A stretch of DNA of 6,238 nucleotides from DHVE2 group archaeon (GTDB taxonomy: Archaea > Thermoplasmatota > Thermoplasmata > Thermoplasmatales > Aciduliprofundaceae), in assembly GCA_015520975.1 (NCBI GenBank), contig WAOZ01000159.1, positions 1 through 6,238 on the forward strand. Direction: 5' to 3'. The position numbers and the translations under genes were made by a program. The notes below the pieces were generated by a model that made no database searches, had not been told where the DNA came from, and saw nothing but the letters and a program-made list of their open reading frames with translations. This document shows, piece after piece, positions 5,454 through 6,238 of the stretch. How positions within the stretch are numbered: the first letter of the stretch is position 1; each line of letters begins with the position of its first letter.

Positions 5454-6238
5454 AAGAACACCTCATCTATTTGCTGAGTGCTTTTATTGCTCAAACCAAC
5501 TTTGAGTTTCACTATATCGCTCTGGTATCTGGGAAGTATCTCATATCCAGATGTGTAGGGTGATGTCGAATCATACTGCGATACCACTCCAACCACGCTT
5601 ATGTTATCACCCACGGATATGTTGCTGGTATCAATGCCCCATGCATTCTTTATGAACACCTCCACAGAACCGTTGCCGTCGTTAACCGTGATTTTCACAA
5701 ATGTTGTGCCAACATACTTATCGGTCACAGTGCCTGAGATGTGCACCAGCATACCCTCAATTTTCTCAACATTAGTCCAGTTTGAGAAGTACCCCGTGCT
5801 TAGATTGAGAGGTGTTGGCGGCTGCCCGGAGCCAAGATAGGTTATGTACTCCAGAGACGCTATTTTTAGCTCCGCCTCTCCGTTATACTGCGTTATCGTG
5901 CCCCGGACCTGGACCTTATCGCCCTCTGTGAGATTAAGTTTCGTGTAATCAACATATCCAAACACGAGCACACCGCCGGTGGAATCTTCCACATACATTT
6001 TAAGTATTGATGTGCCCGTGCTTGATACGAAGGAATACACCGATGGCGCGGAAATAACAGTTGCATTTATTATCACCTGCTCGTTGGCATGTACAAGAGT
6101 GCCGTCAGGATTAACCTCGTGAATATAAGAGATATTCACATATTTTGCAGCGGAATAAATAACATTCACCCTGTCGGGTGTGCCAGTGCGGATCACAATC
6201 TCGTAAGAGCCGTTGTGGTATGTGACATTGCCATATAT
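5414..6238 (-). CDS. OB-fold surface-type protein, N-terminus outside the window
   Basis: The frame is open to the right edge (274 residues visible), so this is the C-terminal part of a longer protein; the GTG at 6196 is an internal Val, not a start. Residues below are numbered from the edge. Two OB-like modules are visible. One spans about 52-135, starting VISAPS (61-66; compare VVSSAPS in the next gene), with EDSTGG at 84-89 and EGDKVQVRG at 105-113. The other spans about 160-245, with NDGNGSVEV at 186-194, VGDNISVVG at 209-217 and SDI at 240-242. A Pro-containing linker (139-144) joins them. Eleven N-x-S/T sequons in 274 residues suggest a glycosylated surface protein. There is no C-terminal membrane anchor, so any anchor or zinc ribbon would be in the missing N-terminus, as in its two paralogs. 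The last 30 or so residues extend beyond the OB-fold, and the final 13 codons and stop overlap the next gene. It is the earliest gene of the operon in view; the ligand is unknown. Confidence 0.75.
   Translation of the reverse strand: MYGNVTYHNGSYEIVIRTGTPDRVNVIYSAAKYVNISYIHEVNPDGTLVHANEQVIINATVISAPSVYSFVSSTGTSILKMYVEDSTGGVLVFGYVDYTKLNLTEGDKVQVRGTITQYNGEAELKIASLEYITYLGSGQPPTPLNLSTGYFSNWTNVEKIEGMLVHISGTVTDKYVGTTFVKITVNDGNGSVEVFIKNAWGIDTSNISVGDNISVVGVVSQYDSTSPYTSGYEILPRYQSDIVKLKVGLSNKSTQQIDEVFLWKEKPVLRADDI
5459..5464 (-). promoter_or_regulatory. Ribosome binding site of the two-OB zinc-ribbon gene
   Basis: The minus strand reads GAGGTG, with 7 bases from GAGG to the ATG at 5453. It is inside the coding sequence of the preceding OB-fold gene (codons for Glu-Val), supporting initiation within that gene's 3' end. 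Confidence 0.65.

Larger units (their letters stand above)
842..6238 (-). other. Predicted operon: OB-fold / zinc ribbon-OB / zinc ribbon-OB / permease / hydrolase
   Basis: Five genes run in the same direction with junctions of 40-base overlap, ATGA overlap, TTGA overlap and a 6-base gap, and every internal start has a Shine-Dalgarno site inside or overlapping the gene before it. No room exists for an internal promoter outside coding sequence, so one transcript with coupled translation is likely. The operon promoter and possibly more genes lie beyond the right edge. Confidence 0.8.

Noticed and set aside
5257..5466. Minus-strand frame overlapping the 270-residue zinc-ribbon gene
   Set aside because: It is an out-of-frame shadow covering the zinc ribbon and TM codons; its translation is basic with scattered Cys and forms no domain.
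6194..6196. GTG as the start of the rightmost OB-fold gene
   Set aside because: The frame stays open for 14 more codons to the window edge and encodes similar sequence with two further sequons, so this GTG is an internal Val codon.
1..6238. tRNA, rRNA, CRISPR array, insertion sequence or attachment site
   Set aside because: Reading both strands shows no repeat array, inverted terminal repeats, transposase-like protein or tRNA-like fold, and coding sequence fills practically the whole window.

Overview
The window looks archaeal, most likely from a euryarchaeon such as a Thermoplasmata relative. The lineage is an inference. The supporting signs are ribosome binding sites matching the archaeal anti-SD (GGAGGTGAT and shorter forms), a permease of the archaeal TctA-like type, small zinc-ribbon membrane proteins, and extracytoplasmic domains rich in N-glycosylation sequons. 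All genes read with the standard stop codons. Almost every base is coding; the only real gap between genes is 6 bases.

Layout. On the + strand at the left edge, a PLP-dependent cysteine-synthase-family enzyme (16-852) starts on a TGATG junction with what may be the last codons of an upstream gene. It runs tail-to-tail into the minus-strand genes, overlapping the first of them by 11 bases.

The rest (842-6238) is one tightly packed minus-strand gene string, read from right to left. It begins with a two-OB-fold extracytoplasmic-type protein whose N-terminus lies outside the window (5414-6238). Next come a zinc ribbon-TM-two-OB-fold protein (4641-5453) and a zinc ribbon-TM-protein with about four OB-like modules (3292-4644). 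The string ends with a TctA/COG1784-type permease (1973-3295) and a YdjM/DUF457-type membrane metal-dependent hydrolase with a large insertion (842-1966). Successive genes overlap by 40, 4 and 4 bases and then are 6 bases apart, and each has a Shine-Dalgarno site buried in the gene before it. They are therefore very probably one translationally coupled operon, whose promoter is outside the window.

How it may work. The three OB-fold proteins are diverged paralogs. Their OB modules appear to face outwards, and two have a predicted cytosolic zinc ribbon. Coupling to an orphan permease (no TctB or TctC in the window) and a membrane hydrolase suggests an uncharacterised cell-surface binding, processing or uptake system. 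The ligand cannot be read from the sequence.
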